DNA of 64,000 nucleotides from Leptospira tipperaryensis (GCF_001729245.1 NZ_CP015217.1:677501-741500); one strand, 5' to 3'. Counted from the first letter of the stretch, positions 1 through 7,648 are shown. Translations and numbers: made by a program. Notes: a model not told the origin generated them from the sequence alone.

Positions 1-23
1 CTTACCCGCCGTCAAATCCCTCA

Positions 24-70
24 AAAAATAAAAAAGCCGCCTTAGAAGTTTTCACTCCAAAAGGCGGCTT
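24..70 (-). terminator. Rho-independent terminator of the RRM gene
   Basis: A perfect 10-bp inverted repeat (AAGCCGCCTT at 34-43 and AAGGCGGCTT at 61-70) lies just past the stop codon of the leftward RNA-binding protein gene. Read on the minus strand the stem is followed by a T-rich tract (complement of 24-33), the classic intrinsic terminator layout. Confidence 0.85.
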
Positions 71-101
71 AAAAGATATTTAAAAATTATAAATTTCTAA
101 A

Positions 102-362
102 TTAGAATCTGTCGTTTTTAGGTTTTGCAACGTTAACTTTTAAGTTACGAGCAAGAACGTTTTTTCCGTCCAGATCTTTGATTGCTTTGTCAGCTTCGTC
201 TTTGTTCGGCATTTCAACGAAAGCAAATCCTTTTGATTTTCCGGAATACTGATCAGTAATGATCTTAACAGAATTAACTGCTCCGTGTGCTCCGAAAAGT
301 TCGTTTAACTTTCCTTCAGTGATGTCGTAAGATAGGTTTCCTACATAAATGTTAACAGACAT
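102..362 (-). CDS. Small RRM-type RNA-binding protein
   Basis: An 86-residue protein that is a single RNA-recognition motif with almost no flanking sequence. RNP2 is IYVGNL at residues 5-10 and RNP1 is KGFAFVEM at 44-51, with the aromatic residues expected to stack on RNA bases (Tyr6, Phe46, Phe48). A short basic tail (NVAKPKNDRF) follows. Stand-alone bacterial RRM proteins of this size occur in cyanobacteria and spirochaetes and bind single-stranded RNA; the target is not known here. The ATG at 362 has an AGGA ribosome-binding site just upstream. The gene is monocistronic, with its own terminator, and its leader contains a short hairpin. Confidence 0.92.
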   Translation of the reverse strand: MSVNIYVGNLSYDITEGKLNELFGAHGAVNSVKIITDQYSGKSKGFAFVEMPNKDEADKAIKDLDGKNVLARNLKVNVAKPKNDRF

Positions 363-389
363 ATTTTTCCTCGTGTCGTTATGAATTAG

Positions 390-405
390 ATCAAGTTATC
401 TTGAT
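390..405 (-). promoter_or_regulatory. Hairpin in the leader of the RRM gene
   Basis: ATCAAG-TTAT-CTTGAT forms a perfect 6-bp stem with a 4-base loop, 28 bases upstream of the RRM start codon on the minus strand. Whether it lies in the transcribed leader depends on the transcription start, which cannot be seen. It could be an RNA structure or a protein-binding palindrome. Confidence 0.35.
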
Positions 406-613
406 TTAAAAACAGCATTTTCCCGGTATGTTGGGAGGTAGAAAAATTTTAGAGATGCAGGACTTAAAAAGAAGAGCAAACTTTAAGATAGGACTACGTT
501 CAGAAGTTAGAAAATCGATTGAATAACTGGAGTTCTTTGTCCATACTATCGGCAGAATTTTCTTTGGCAATACTAATTTCTTAAACTTTAATATTTGTTA
601 GGGGAGTTTTAGT

Positions 614-1189
614 GTGAATTTAGAGTCGGAAAGATTGATTTTGAGAGAATGGGAAGAGAAAGATCATCTTCCATTTGTTCAAATGAATTCCGATCCACTT
701 GTCATGAAATACTTTCCGAAACTTCTTACTCGAGAAGAATCCGAACAGTTTATTACAAAAATTCAAAATCATTTTCAGACGTTCGGCTATGGACTTTGGG
801 TTCTGGAAACAAAACGAAATAAAGAATTTCTCGGTTTCACAGGTTTTATGAACGTAACTTTTTCTTCCTTTTTTACTCCTTCGATTGAGATCGGTTGGAG
901 ATTACATCCTTCCTTTTGGAGTCGAGGTTACGCTACGGAAGCGGCGTCAACCTGTCTTCAGCACGGATTCTCCAGATTAAAATTTTCGGAAATCGTTTCT
1001 TTTACGTCTATTCTCAATGAAAGGTCCCAATCCGTCATGAAACGTATAGGAATGAAAGAAGTCGGATTCTTCGCACATCCAAATCTTCCAAAAGACCACG
1101 TTCTATCCGAGCACGTTCTCTACAAAATCTCCGTACCGGAATGGTCTCCAATCGGGCTCAAATCGACAATATCCTCTGATTTTGGATAA
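614..1189 (+). CDS. GNAT N-acetyltransferase, RimJ/RimL type
   Basis: A 191-residue GNAT protein of the RimJ/RimL-like subgroup: it opens with LESERLILREW, typical of this group. The acetyl-CoA-binding region is around residues 90-105 (IGWRLHPSFWSRGYATEA), where the W-S-R-G-Y-A-T-E-A stretch matches the motif-A pyrophosphate loop, and SVMKRIGM near residue 138 is the usual motif B. These enzymes transfer acetyl from acetyl-CoA to an amine such as a protein N-terminus or a small molecule; the substrate cannot be read from sequence. The start is GTG at 614, with GGGGAG about 8 bases upstream. Monocistronic; a palindrome at 1207-1224 may terminate it. Confidence 0.85.
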   Translation: MNLESERLILREWEEKDHLPFVQMNSDPLVMKYFPKLLTREESEQFITKIQNHFQTFGYGLWVLETKRNKEFLGFTGFMNVTFSSFFTPSIEIGWRLHPSFWSRGYATEAASTCLQHGFSRLKFSEIVSFTSILNERSQSVMKRIGMKEVGFFAHPNLPKDHVLSEHVLYKISVPEWSPIGLKSTISSDFG

Positions 1190-1206
1190 GAATTTCGATT
1201 TTACGC

Positions 1207-1225
1207 AAAGAATCCGGATTCTTTT
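1207..1225 (+). terminator. Candidate terminator after the GNAT gene
   Basis: An 18-bp perfect palindrome (AAAGAATCCGGATTCTTT, 1207-1224) lies 18 bases past the GNAT stop. It has only a short T run, so termination is plausible but not certain. Confidence 0.4.
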
Positions 1226-1305
1226 ACCCACAACATTCTTTGTTCGATCTAAATATTTTTTCTCCTCACGGTTATTTTTTTCTTGCCAGCATCCTTTTTA
1301 TTAAC

Positions 1306-1341
1306 TAACGTTGTTCATTAGTAAGTTAACGCCGTTCATTA
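1306..1341 (+). promoter_or_regulatory. Direct-repeat operator upstream of the desaturase gene
   Basis: TAACGTTGTTCATTA (1306-1320) and TAACGCCGTTCATTA (1327-1341) match at 13 of 15 positions and begin 21 bp apart, two helical turns, so a regulator could occupy both on one face of the DNA. The second half contains AACG-C-CGTT, an inverted repeat like TetR-family half-sites. The second repeat ends on the first base of the ribosome-binding site of the desaturase gene (AAGGAG, 1341-1346). The most likely role is repression in response to fatty-acid status; the regulator is unknown. Confidence 0.55.
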
Positions 1342-1352
1342 AGGAGAACGTT

Positions 1353-2447
1353 ATGGAAGTGAAAAATAACTCTACATCCTCACCGAGAGAAACTCTCGGA
1401 GCCGTTCGAGAAACCCTCTCGGACGCAACTTTCGAAAATCCTTCTTACAAGGGGATTGGTTATTTCATCAGAGATTTGTTTTTTTTCGGACTCGTCGTAG
1501 TCCTTCTCTGGAACGTAAATACCTGGTATCTTCTGCCTTTTCTCTGGTTTTTTTCCGGAATGACGATCGCATCCTTGTTTATAATCGGACACGATTGCGC
1601 ACACGAGGCGCTTTTTAAAAACAAATACCTTCGTTATTGGATCGGTCAGATCGCAATGTTGCCTTCTTTGCACGCCTACAATCAGTGGGCTTACGGACAC
1701 AATCGAATCCATCACGGACACACGATCAAAAGAGGCGGAGATTTCGTATGGCATCCCGCAACCGCGGAAGAATATTCTAAATTTGGAATATTCAAAAAAA
1801 TGATGCACCGATTTTTCTGGTCGGCTTGGGGTGGCGGTTTTTACTACATGATCGAGGTTTGGTTAAAAGGAATGGTTCTATTTACAGCTCCTCTAAAAGA
1901 AGCGGGAAGAGATAAGTGGATCATGCTTTCTTTTGCATTTCTATCTTCCGGTTTGGTTTTCTATTTTGGCGGATCCGCTACGGAAGGTGTTTTTGACGCA
2001 GGCGCGGGCTTTTGGATGTTTACAAAAGTATGCTTGGTTCCTTTTATCGCTTGGAACTACTTTATGGGAATCACCGTTTATGTGCATCATATACATTCCG
2101 AAATTCCTTGGAAGACAAAAGAGGATTGGACCCCTTATTACGGACAAATGAAAGGAACGATCAACTATCACGTAAATCCGGTCATGAATTTTTTCTTTCA
2201 CAATATTTTCATTCACATGCCTCATCACGTTCACATGAAAATTCCATTTTACAATCTCACTCGCGCCCTGGGAGAGATCAAAGCCGTTTATGGAGAAAAC
2301 GTCCAGGAAAGAGATACGATCTTCGGCGACTATTTCAAATCGACTTCTCGTTGTAAGGTGATCGATTCCGAAACCGGGAAATGGATGACTTACGAAGAGG
2401 CTCGTAATTCCGTAGAAGACGAAGAATTGGAAGTAAGTCCCGCATAA
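1353..2447 (+). CDS. Membrane fatty-acid desaturase
   Basis: A 364-residue integral membrane desaturase. It has the three histidine clusters that bind the di-iron centre: HDCAH at residues 80-84, HNRIHH at 116-121 and HMPHHVH at 288-294. Hydrophobic pairs lie at about 40-78 and 190-245, giving the usual four-pass topology with the iron site on the cytoplasmic face. It should insert a double bond into an acyl chain using O2 and an electron donor, adjusting membrane fluidity. The ATG at 1353 is preferred over an in-frame TTG at 1311 because AAGGAG stands at 1341-1346 and the TTG falls inside the operator repeats. Regiospecificity (delta-9 or delta-12) is not decided by sequence alone. Confidence 0.9.
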   Translation: MEVKNNSTSSPRETLGAVRETLSDATFENPSYKGIGYFIRDLFFFGLVVVLLWNVNTWYLLPFLWFFSGMTIASLFIIGHDCAHEALFKNKYLRYWIGQIAMLPSLHAYNQWAYGHNRIHHGHTIKRGGDFVWHPATAEEYSKFGIFKKMMHRFFWSAWGGGFYYMIEVWLKGMVLFTAPLKEAGRDKWIMLSFAFLSSGLVFYFGGSATEGVFDAGAGFWMFTKVCLVPFIAWNYFMGITVYVHHIHSEIPWKTKEDWTPYYGQMKGTINYHVNPVMNFFFHNIFIHMPHHVHMKIPFYNLTRALGEIKAVYGENVQERDTIFGDYFKSTSRCKVIDSETGKWMTYEEARNSVEDEELEVSPA

Positions 2448-2467
2448 CGTTTATTTTAGAATTTTTT

Positions 2468-2500
2468 GGACTTCTTGAGAGCGCAAATTTCAAGAAGTCC
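2468..2500. terminator. Hairpin between convergent genes
   Basis: GGACTTCTTGA (2468-2478) and TCAAGAAGTCC (2490-2500) make an 11-bp stem with an 11-base loop between the convergent desaturase and DUF1801 genes. There is no good T tract on either strand, so it is only a probable terminator or barrier. Confidence 0.45.
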
Positions 2501-2572
2501 CATTCTCAATCTCAAAGAATTTCTGATCGAAAATGATTCGATTTTTCAAAAGAAGAATTTGAAAAAAGGATT

Positions 2573-3001
2573 CTATCGTTTTACTTTTTTCTTTTTTTCA
2601 AGATGATAGGTGAGGGCCATGGAAATACAAACACTCAACTCTTTGGTCGGAATCGGATCTTTCACGTTCAGTAGAATGCATCGATTCCCTTCGAACTGAA
2701 TTTTCTTTGGAAAGAGTTCTCGAAACGTTTCCACTAAATTGGTCTGACAGTGAAAGAAGAGCGCGTAGATATTTTCTTCCGAAGAAACTTGATCGATCCG
2801 AATCGTACTTCCACTTTTTGTTTGCGGCGTCAGATAACTGGGTTGTCCCCATTTTAAGGTTTCTTCCAGATTTCCGACTCCTTCCGTAGTCTTTGCGATC
2901 TTAAAGATCAATTCTCTCACACTCAGCAATCTTTTTCGGATATTTTTTGGGTAGGTTCGAAAAACTTCCGCAACGTTTTGATTTTTAAAATTCTGGGACA
3001 T
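2573..3001 (-). CDS. DUF1801 (YdhG-like) family protein
   Basis: A 142-residue protein whose order of motifs fits the DUF1801 fold: an N-terminal helix pair (RKRLLSVRELIFKIAKTTEG), then LKWGQPSYLT at about 49-58, a central strand set with a Thr-rich turn, and the LFPKKIQFEGNRCILLN stretch near 92-108. Family members are small soluble proteins of unknown biochemical role, sometimes annotated as iron-chaperone-like from structure. A very basic tail (EKKKKVKR) ends the protein. The ATG at 3001 lacks a strong ribosome-binding site. The gene stands alone and converges on the desaturase. Confidence 0.75.
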   Translation of the reverse strand: MSQNFKNQNVAEVFRTYPKNIRKRLLSVRELIFKIAKTTEGVGNLEETLKWGQPSYLTPQTKSGSTIRIDQVSSEENIYALFFHCQTNLVETFRELFPKKIQFEGNRCILLNVKDPIPTKELSVCISMALTYHLEKKKKVKR

Positions 3002-3094
3002 GTCTTATCGGATTTGAAATCTACGATGTTCAAAAAAAATATTTCCGTCCTTTTCCTTTGCAAGCGGTATTCGAATTCATTTTCAAAAGTCTAA

Positions 3095-3364
3095 AGAAAA
3101 ACTTGTTATTGGGGTTTGTTACTTTCCGCCGACCCTTCGGAAGAACTCGTTAAAGAATATTTGAAAAGAGGATTCTGTTATATCGCGACCTTTGAAACGG
3201 AAACGATCGGAATTTACGTATTGATTTACACTCGTCCGAAAACTTTGGAGTTGGTCAACATAGCCGTGGATGAAAAATTTCGACGAAAAGGTGTCGGTAA
3301 GGCTTTGGTTCTGCATGCGATCTCAAAAGCAAAGGAATCAAAGATGAAGGTTCTGGATCTTTGA
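3095..3364 (+). pseudogene. GNAT acetyltransferase remnant
   Basis: About 85 codons of a GNAT domain remain. The acetyl-CoA loop is intact (ELVNIAVDEKFRRKGVGKAL), and the preceding strands read LLSADPSEELVKEYLKRG. The frame is closed by a TAA at 3092-3094 just before the homology and by a TGA at 3362-3364 immediately after MKVLDL. Normal GNAT proteins of this type run about 140-150 residues, so the first strand and the C-terminal third (motif B) are absent. No ATG precedes the conserved part; a TTG at 3116 is the only possible start. This is best read as a decayed gene, although expression of a short product cannot be ruled out. Confidence 0.7.
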
Positions 3365-3371
3365 CTCGGAA

Positions 3372-3965
3372 TTAAGATTCTTCCATTCGAAGCAATTCCG
3401 TTTCCAATCGGTCGATAAACTTTTTATTTCCGGTAACTCCATAGAGTTGCATCGCACCTTGATACAAGAATAATACTTTTTCTGAATATTCTATCGCAGT
3501 CTTTGGATCTAAAGTTTTCTTTTTTTTCCAAATCGGGAGTCTGAAATAAGCACCGAAACTTTGGTTCCAGCGATCCAAGGACTCGATCACCCTTTTTCTC
3601 AATTCGGGTTCATCGTGTGTTTGGTTTGAGAAGTTGGCGAGAGGACATCCAAAACGATACGTCGTCCTTAATCTTCTTTTTAAAAATCGAACCCAAGAAG
3701 AAACAAAATCCTGATACTTGGGATATTTTTTCATCATCATCTCCGCTAAACCAAGAATTTCTTCTTCTTGGAAAGAGACGTAGCTAAGACCCAGATCTTT
3801 TTTGGAGGGAAAATAGCGATATAAACTTTTTTTAAAAGCTCCCGCTTCACTCAGGATTTCATTGATACCGGTGTTCGCGTAACCTCTTTCGTAAAAGAGT
3901 TTTACGGTCGCCTTGAGAATGCGATCTTTTGCCTGATCCTGTTGTTTTGGTTGCGTTTTACTCAT
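3372..3965 (-). CDS. TetR/AcrR-family repressor, LmrA/QacR-like
   Basis: A 197-residue TetR regulator. The helix-turn-helix occupies about residues 12-58 (RILKATVKLFYERGYANTG, then INEILSEAGAFKKSLYRYF). The ligand domain includes YRFGCPLANFS near residue 105, a motif of the LmrA/YxaF branch of TetR proteins. That branch recognises operators with TAGAC/GGTCTA half-sites, and such half-sites are found twice in front of the divergent thioesterase gene 370 bp away, so this is the obvious candidate repressor. Ligand unknown; an acyl-CoA or hydrophobic compound would fit the target. No matching palindrome was seen close to its own start at 3965. Confidence 0.88.
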   Translation of the reverse strand: MSKTQPKQQDQAKDRILKATVKLFYERGYANTGINEILSEAGAFKKSLYRYFPSKKDLGLSYVSFQEEEILGLAEMMMKKYPKYQDFVSSWVRFLKRRLRTTYRFGCPLANFSNQTHDEPELRKRVIESLDRWNQSFGAYFRLPIWKKKKTLDPKTAIEYSEKVLFLYQGAMQLYGVTGNKKFIDRLETELLRMEES

Positions 3966-4259
3966 AAGTAATTTCTAATATTCTTAAACTACATTTCAAA
4001 AAAGATAGATTCAAAGCCGATTTTTTCGAGTTCATTCTTGAAAGTTCAAAACAAAGTGGAAGGAATCGAAAAGTCAAGATTCTCCCAAAATCAAATCGGA
4101 AGCCGACTTGAAATTCGATTTCAAGCTTTTTTCGAGTAAACTTGTTCCCCTCGAAAAACGAATCTTTTTTTCCATCGTGATCGATTCTACCGGAAAATTT
4201 TGAACAATTCCATCTCTGAACTTTCCAATAAAACCAATTCCAAGAATTTATTTAGATTA
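3966..4259. other. Intergenic region upstream of TetR and thioesterase genes
   Basis: AT-rich divergent spacer between the TetR gene and the thioesterase operators. It should hold the tetR promoter. The last bases (TATAAA at 4258-4263) look like the -10 box of the thioesterase promoter and run into the first operator. No gene is visible. Confidence 0.5.
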
Positions 4260-4291
4260 TAAAATGGTAGACAAATTTGTCTACCATTTTA
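4260..4291 (+). promoter_or_regulatory. 32-bp perfect palindrome, operator 1 of the thioesterase gene
   Basis: Positions 4260-4291 are a perfect 32-bp palindrome whose core is GGTAGA (4266-4271), CAAATTTG, TCTACC (4280-4285). A TATAAA box overlaps its left edge, so a bound protein would block RNA polymerase. The half-sites match those of the second operator. Confidence 0.75.
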
Positions 4292-4298
4292 GATGTTA

Positions 4299-4330
4299 TC
4301 CTAAGGTAGAACAATCGGTCTACCTTAGGA
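4299..4330 (+). promoter_or_regulatory. Operator 2 of the thioesterase gene
   Basis: TCCTAAGGTAGA (4299-4310) and TCTACCTTAGGA (4319-4330) are perfect 12-bp inverted arms with an 8-bp spacer. The GGTAGA half-site starts 39 bp after that of operator 1. The right arm ends inside the ribosome-binding region (TTAGGAGG) of the thioesterase gene. Confidence 0.75.
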
Positions 4331-4337
4331 GGACTTT

Positions 4338-4787
4338 ATGAAAACTCTAGAAAAAGAAACAAATTCGGAACAAGGAATCAAACTATTTACTCATACAGTT
4401 AAAGTACGTTGGGTCGATTTGGATGAAAACGGACACGTAAACAACGGAGTCTACCAGAGTTATTTTCATGAGGCGAGGGTGGCCGCATTTGACGAAACCG
4501 GTCTGAGCCTGACCGAGCTTCGAAAAAGAAACATTGGTCCGGTCATCCTAAAGGCGGAGTTGGAATATAAGATGGAGCTAAAGTATCCTGAAACTACCAG
4601 ACTGACGACTCGATTTGAAGCTCAGAAAGGAAGTCGAGTTCTTACGATTCAGGATTTATATAGGGAATCCGACGGGGCTTTGGTCTGTTCCGCTAAATTT
4701 TACGGTCTATTTATGGATCTGAAAAGAATGCGTCCTTACAAAGTTACGGATGAAGAAGCGAGCAAACTCGCGAGTACTCCGATCTAA
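4338..4787 (+). CDS. Acyl-CoA thioesterase, hotdog fold (4HBT/FcbC-like)
   Basis: A 149-residue single hotdog-domain protein. The signature VRWVDLDENGHVNNGVY spans residues 23-39, with Asp29 and the GHVNN turn in the place of the catalytic Asp and CoA-facing loop of 4-hydroxybenzoyl-CoA and YbgC-type thioesterases. It should hydrolyse an acyl-CoA to acid plus CoA in the cytoplasm, acting as a dimer or tetramer. Translation starts at ATG 4338, seven bases after a strong AGGAGG. The two palindromic operators directly upstream imply tight control, probably by the divergent TetR protein. A paralogue lies at 43350-43880 with a different type of regulator. Confidence 0.87.
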   Translation: MKTLEKETNSEQGIKLFTHTVKVRWVDLDENGHVNNGVYQSYFHEARVAAFDETGLSLTELRKRNIGPVILKAELEYKMELKYPETTRLTTRFEAQKGSRVLTIQDLYRESDGALVCSAKFYGLFMDLKRMRPYKVTDEEASKLASTPI

Positions 4788-4795
4788 ATTCATTC

Positions 4796-4844
4796 TTTAA
4801 AGGAGCGAGACCGAACTTTTCTGTATCGATTTCGTTCCTTTAAA
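4796..4844 (+). terminator. Candidate terminator of the thioesterase gene
   Basis: TTTAAAGGAGCGA (4796-4808) pairs with TCGTTCCTTTAAA (4832-4844), a 13-position stem with one mismatch and a 23-base loop, just after the thioesterase stop. The large loop and lack of a long T tract lower confidence. Confidence 0.45.
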
Positions 4845-4943
4845 AATTTAAAATAGCGCCTAACGATCTTAAGCTGTTAAGGAAAGATTTGAACTCGATG
4901 GCGTAAACGAGGAATTTTATTACATTCAAACTGTATTCTTATC

Positions 4944-5633
4944 TTATCGATTGTCTGGATTCTTTCTTTGTATTCGTTTTAAATTCCAGCTATGAAAAGA
5001 AAGAAGAAATCCTGCTATCAGTATATATTCTAAAAAACGAATTCCTAAAACTTGGGGTAAGGAGATTTTTGATTTTTCTTTCCCGTTGATATCAACGCAG
5101 GAAAATACCTGAGTCATATCGGTTCTTCCTGGAAGCGGATGACTCACTTGAACCGATCTCTCAGTGCTTGTTCCTTCAGCGCAAACAAATCGAAACGGAT
5201 AGTTGTAAACGTAGTTCCCCGGCTGGTCTATCGCGACTCCCATCAGAGAAAAGAAAACAATAAAGATCGCTTTTGCGGGTGGTCCGAATTGAGATCTGGC
5301 CGCGGACTTGGCTCCAAAAAATCCGCCGATAAACAAAAGAATACTCGCGAAACCTTCTATCTTGGAAAGGGCGCTGATCAATAAAATCGGTGTGAGAATG
5401 ATGGCCGCCAATCCAAGAAGAATTATAAAAATCCAACCAATGGTGCCTAACTTTAAAAATTTTTGAAAAAAGGAAGCAGAGGGATCTATTGTTTTGACAT
5501 CGGGACCTTTGCTATTTCCACATTGTGCGCAGTTTTGTAATTCAATCGGGTTTTTATAATCGCAGTGATGACAGATCCATTTCATGGGTTTTATTTTGAG
5601 AGGTTGTATTTGATCGGCAAGATCTTTTTGCAA
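4944..5633 (-). CDS. Membrane protein with N-terminal RanBP2-type zinc finger
   Basis: A 229-residue protein that begins with a W-x-C-x2-C-x10-C-x2-C zinc finger (WICHHCDYKNPIELQNCAQCG, split by its four Cys at about residues 20, 23, 34 and 37), the RanBP2 type. Hydrophobic segments follow at about 65-90, 92-108, 115-135 and 205-222, so the finger probably faces the cytoplasm. Between the last two segments is a presumably exported loop with two Cys. The apparent start is TTG at 5633; an ATG at 5585 (MKWICHH) would still keep the finger and is a serious alternative. Function not recognised; in bacteria such fingers usually mediate protein contacts. Confidence 0.65.
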   Translation of the reverse strand: MQKDLADQIQPLKIKPMKWICHHCDYKNPIELQNCAQCGNSKGPDVKTIDPSASFFQKFLKLGTIGWIFIILLGLAAIILTPILLISALSKIEGFASILLFIGGFFGAKSAARSQFGPPAKAIFIVFFSLMGVAIDQPGNYVYNYPFRFVCAEGTSTERSVQVSHPLPGRTDMTQVFSCVDINGKEKSKISLPQVLGIRFLEYILIAGFLLSFHSWNLKRIQRKNPDNR

Positions 5634-5723
5634 ACGGATTCTAAGTTCGCGTTAGCGGGTTTTTAAATAGTGCAAGTTATCAGATGCAGTAAATCCGGAG
5701 ATTCTTATCTGTTATGATCAAGT

Positions 5724-6575
5724 ATGAATCAAAGAATTTTTACTACGATCGTAATCCTGTTCTTACTTTCAAACTGCGCCCATAAAAAAGAAGTCATCGA
5801 CGATTCTTTTTTGTTCTTATTGTTACCGCAACCGGATCGAGCCGCGAATTATGATCGTGACGTTCAGATCATAACTCATACGGTACCTCCGCCTGTGTCT
5901 TTGTATACATTTGATCTGAGTTATTCTGAGGATGATCTCAATGCCTACGTTTCTATTCTTCGGACACAAATTGCAAAATATCCTCGAGGTTATTGGATCA
6001 AGGCGAGGGCGGAAAAAATTTATTTAGTCAAGTATATAAATGGGGTAAATGGCGGGGCAGCAGCAAGAGGTCTTTCTCTGGCTTCCGAAAACAGTATTTA
6101 TTTAGCGATCGGACAAGGTTTGACCACCTGCAATAACTGCGAAGAGGGTTACGCTTCGACGATGCATCATGAGTTGATGCACAATGTAGACTATTCTCAA
6201 TTCGGTACTTTTTATAGCTATTCGATTGATGATTGGAACCTTCTAAATCCGAGCGGATTTCAATACGGAAGTGTTTCGAATTCAGATGCGGTTGCCGCTG
6301 TTTGGACTCATATCATTCACCCAATGTCCGGCTTCCTAAGCTATTACAGTACAGTAAATAAGTTAGAGGATCGTGCGATCTTTGGGGCAGCGATCCTTGG
6401 AGGTTTGCAAGAATTTCAATCCGACACCTTAATCAATTTTTGCCAAAACGATCCGATCGTTGCTGCAAAGACGAGAAATATCATAGAGGATATGAAGAAT
6501 TTTTGGCCTTTCCCCGGATCGGACACGACTTTCTGGAAAACGAGGATTGCGGAAACCGCAAATGCTTGTAATTAA
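5724..6575 (+). CDS. Putative zinc-metallopeptidase lipoprotein, copy 1
   Basis: A 283-residue lipoprotein: signal MNQRIFTTIVILFLLSNC with lipobox LSNC, then a charged linker. It holds HHELMHN at residues 148-154, so HExxH is H149-H153. Other motifs shared with bacterial lipoprotein zincins are YPRGYWIK near 93 and the NSIYL strand near 126. It is a tandem paralogue of the gene at 6663: residues just after the lipid Cys (IDDSFLFLLLPQPDRAANYD) and the C-terminal DMKNFWPFPGS block are nearly identical. Where copy 2 has EDYAEI, this copy has EDRAIF, so the Glu that could be the third zinc ligand is missing and catalysis may be lost. Family assignment is from motifs, not alignment. Confidence 0.7.
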   Translation: MNQRIFTTIVILFLLSNCAHKKEVIDDSFLFLLLPQPDRAANYDRDVQIITHTVPPPVSLYTFDLSYSEDDLNAYVSILRTQIAKYPRGYWIKARAEKIYLVKYINGVNGGAAARGLSLASENSIYLAIGQGLTTCNNCEEGYASTMHHELMHNVDYSQFGTFYSYSIDDWNLLNPSGFQYGSVSNSDAVAAVWTHIIHPMSGFLSYYSTVNKLEDRAIFGAAILGGLQEFQSDTLINFCQNDPIVAAKTRNIIEDMKNFWPFPGSDTTFWKTRIAETANACN

Positions 6576-6662
6576 CATTTTGAAAAACGCTTATGTGCGG
6601 CTAAGTCCAGGATTATCAGCGACTCGTATTATATAATAATTTTCTAATAAAAGAGGATATTC

Positions 6663-7472
6663 GTGAAAGTAAAGTTTATTCTAAGTTTGATGTTTTTATC
6701 CATATTCGTAGCGTGTGATCACAAAAAAGAAAGTATCGACGATTCTTTTTTGTTCTTATTATTACCACAACCGGATCGAGCCGCGAATTATGATCGTGAC
6801 GTGCAAATTGTTACCAATACGGAAGCCTCCGGTTCTATTACTTGCAACGCGACTTATACGCAGGAGGATGTAGAACATTATTCGTTAATTGTTCGAGCTC
6901 AAATTGCAAAATACCCTCGAGGTTATTGGATCAAAAGCAAGGTGGAGAGAGTTGTACTTTGCGCCAATCTAACCGTTGGCGGTTTGGCTGTAGGAGGATT
7001 TATGGATCCTTTGGCGAATAGTATCTATATGAATGTAGATGCAGGTATTGCAACGGGTTTTATGGATGATTATATCGATAGATCCATTCACCACGAAATC
7101 ACTCATAATTTCGATTTCGCGCAGCGCGGTTTTCTTATGGACTCCCATACGGATTGGGTTTCGCTCAATACCGTCGGATATTCAGCGAACGTGGACTGGT
7201 CTTCGCCAACGTTACTTCAGTTTAACAATCCGGTTCCCGGTTTCGCGACGACATATTCAACTTCGAATGTCGCAGAAGACTACGCTGAAATAAGTTCGGG
7301 GCTGATGGGGCCTCAATCCAATTATAATCAGCTGATTCAGATTTGTCAAACCGATCCAGTGGTAGCCGCAAAGGTGAGGCTGATGATATCGGATATGAAG
7401 AACTTTTGGCCTTTCCCCGGATCAGAAGGAACGTATTGGAAAATCAAAGTTGATACGACTTCTTGTCCTTGA
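6663..7472 (+). CDS. Putative zinc-metallopeptidase lipoprotein, copy 2
   Basis: A 269-residue paralogue of the preceding gene. The signal peptide MKVKFILSLMFLSIFVAC ends at a lipobox Cys. HHEITHN at residues 143-149 gives HExxH at H144-H148, and EDYAEI further on supplies a plausible third, Glu, ligand. Between the conserved N-terminal and C-terminal blocks the two copies differ substantially, so the duplication is old or under diversifying pressure in the middle. Translation starts at GTG 6663 after AGAGGA. The protein should sit on a membrane leaflet facing the periplasm or the cell surface. Substrate unknown. Confidence 0.72.
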   Translation: MKVKFILSLMFLSIFVACDHKKESIDDSFLFLLLPQPDRAANYDRDVQIVTNTEASGSITCNATYTQEDVEHYSLIVRAQIAKYPRGYWIKSKVERVVLCANLTVGGLAVGGFMDPLANSIYMNVDAGIATGFMDDYIDRSIHHEITHNFDFAQRGFLMDSHTDWVSLNTVGYSANVDWSSPTLLQFNNPVPGFATTYSTSNVAEDYAEISSGLMGPQSNYNQLIQICQTDPVVAAKVRLMISDMKNFWPFPGSEGTYWKIKVDTTSCP

Positions 7473-7648
7473 TTTTAATTCGAAGAAACGAAATGAGACT
7501 TCGTGCAAATCACGATTGAATTCTAACTTCATGGAACGGTTTCGAAATCGGATTTCAACTGGACGTCCCGGATTTTGTGAAGGTCATTAATTAGGATTTA
7601 AGAAAAATTTTCTATTTTAGAATTTTATGTATTTCTTAAATACCATTT

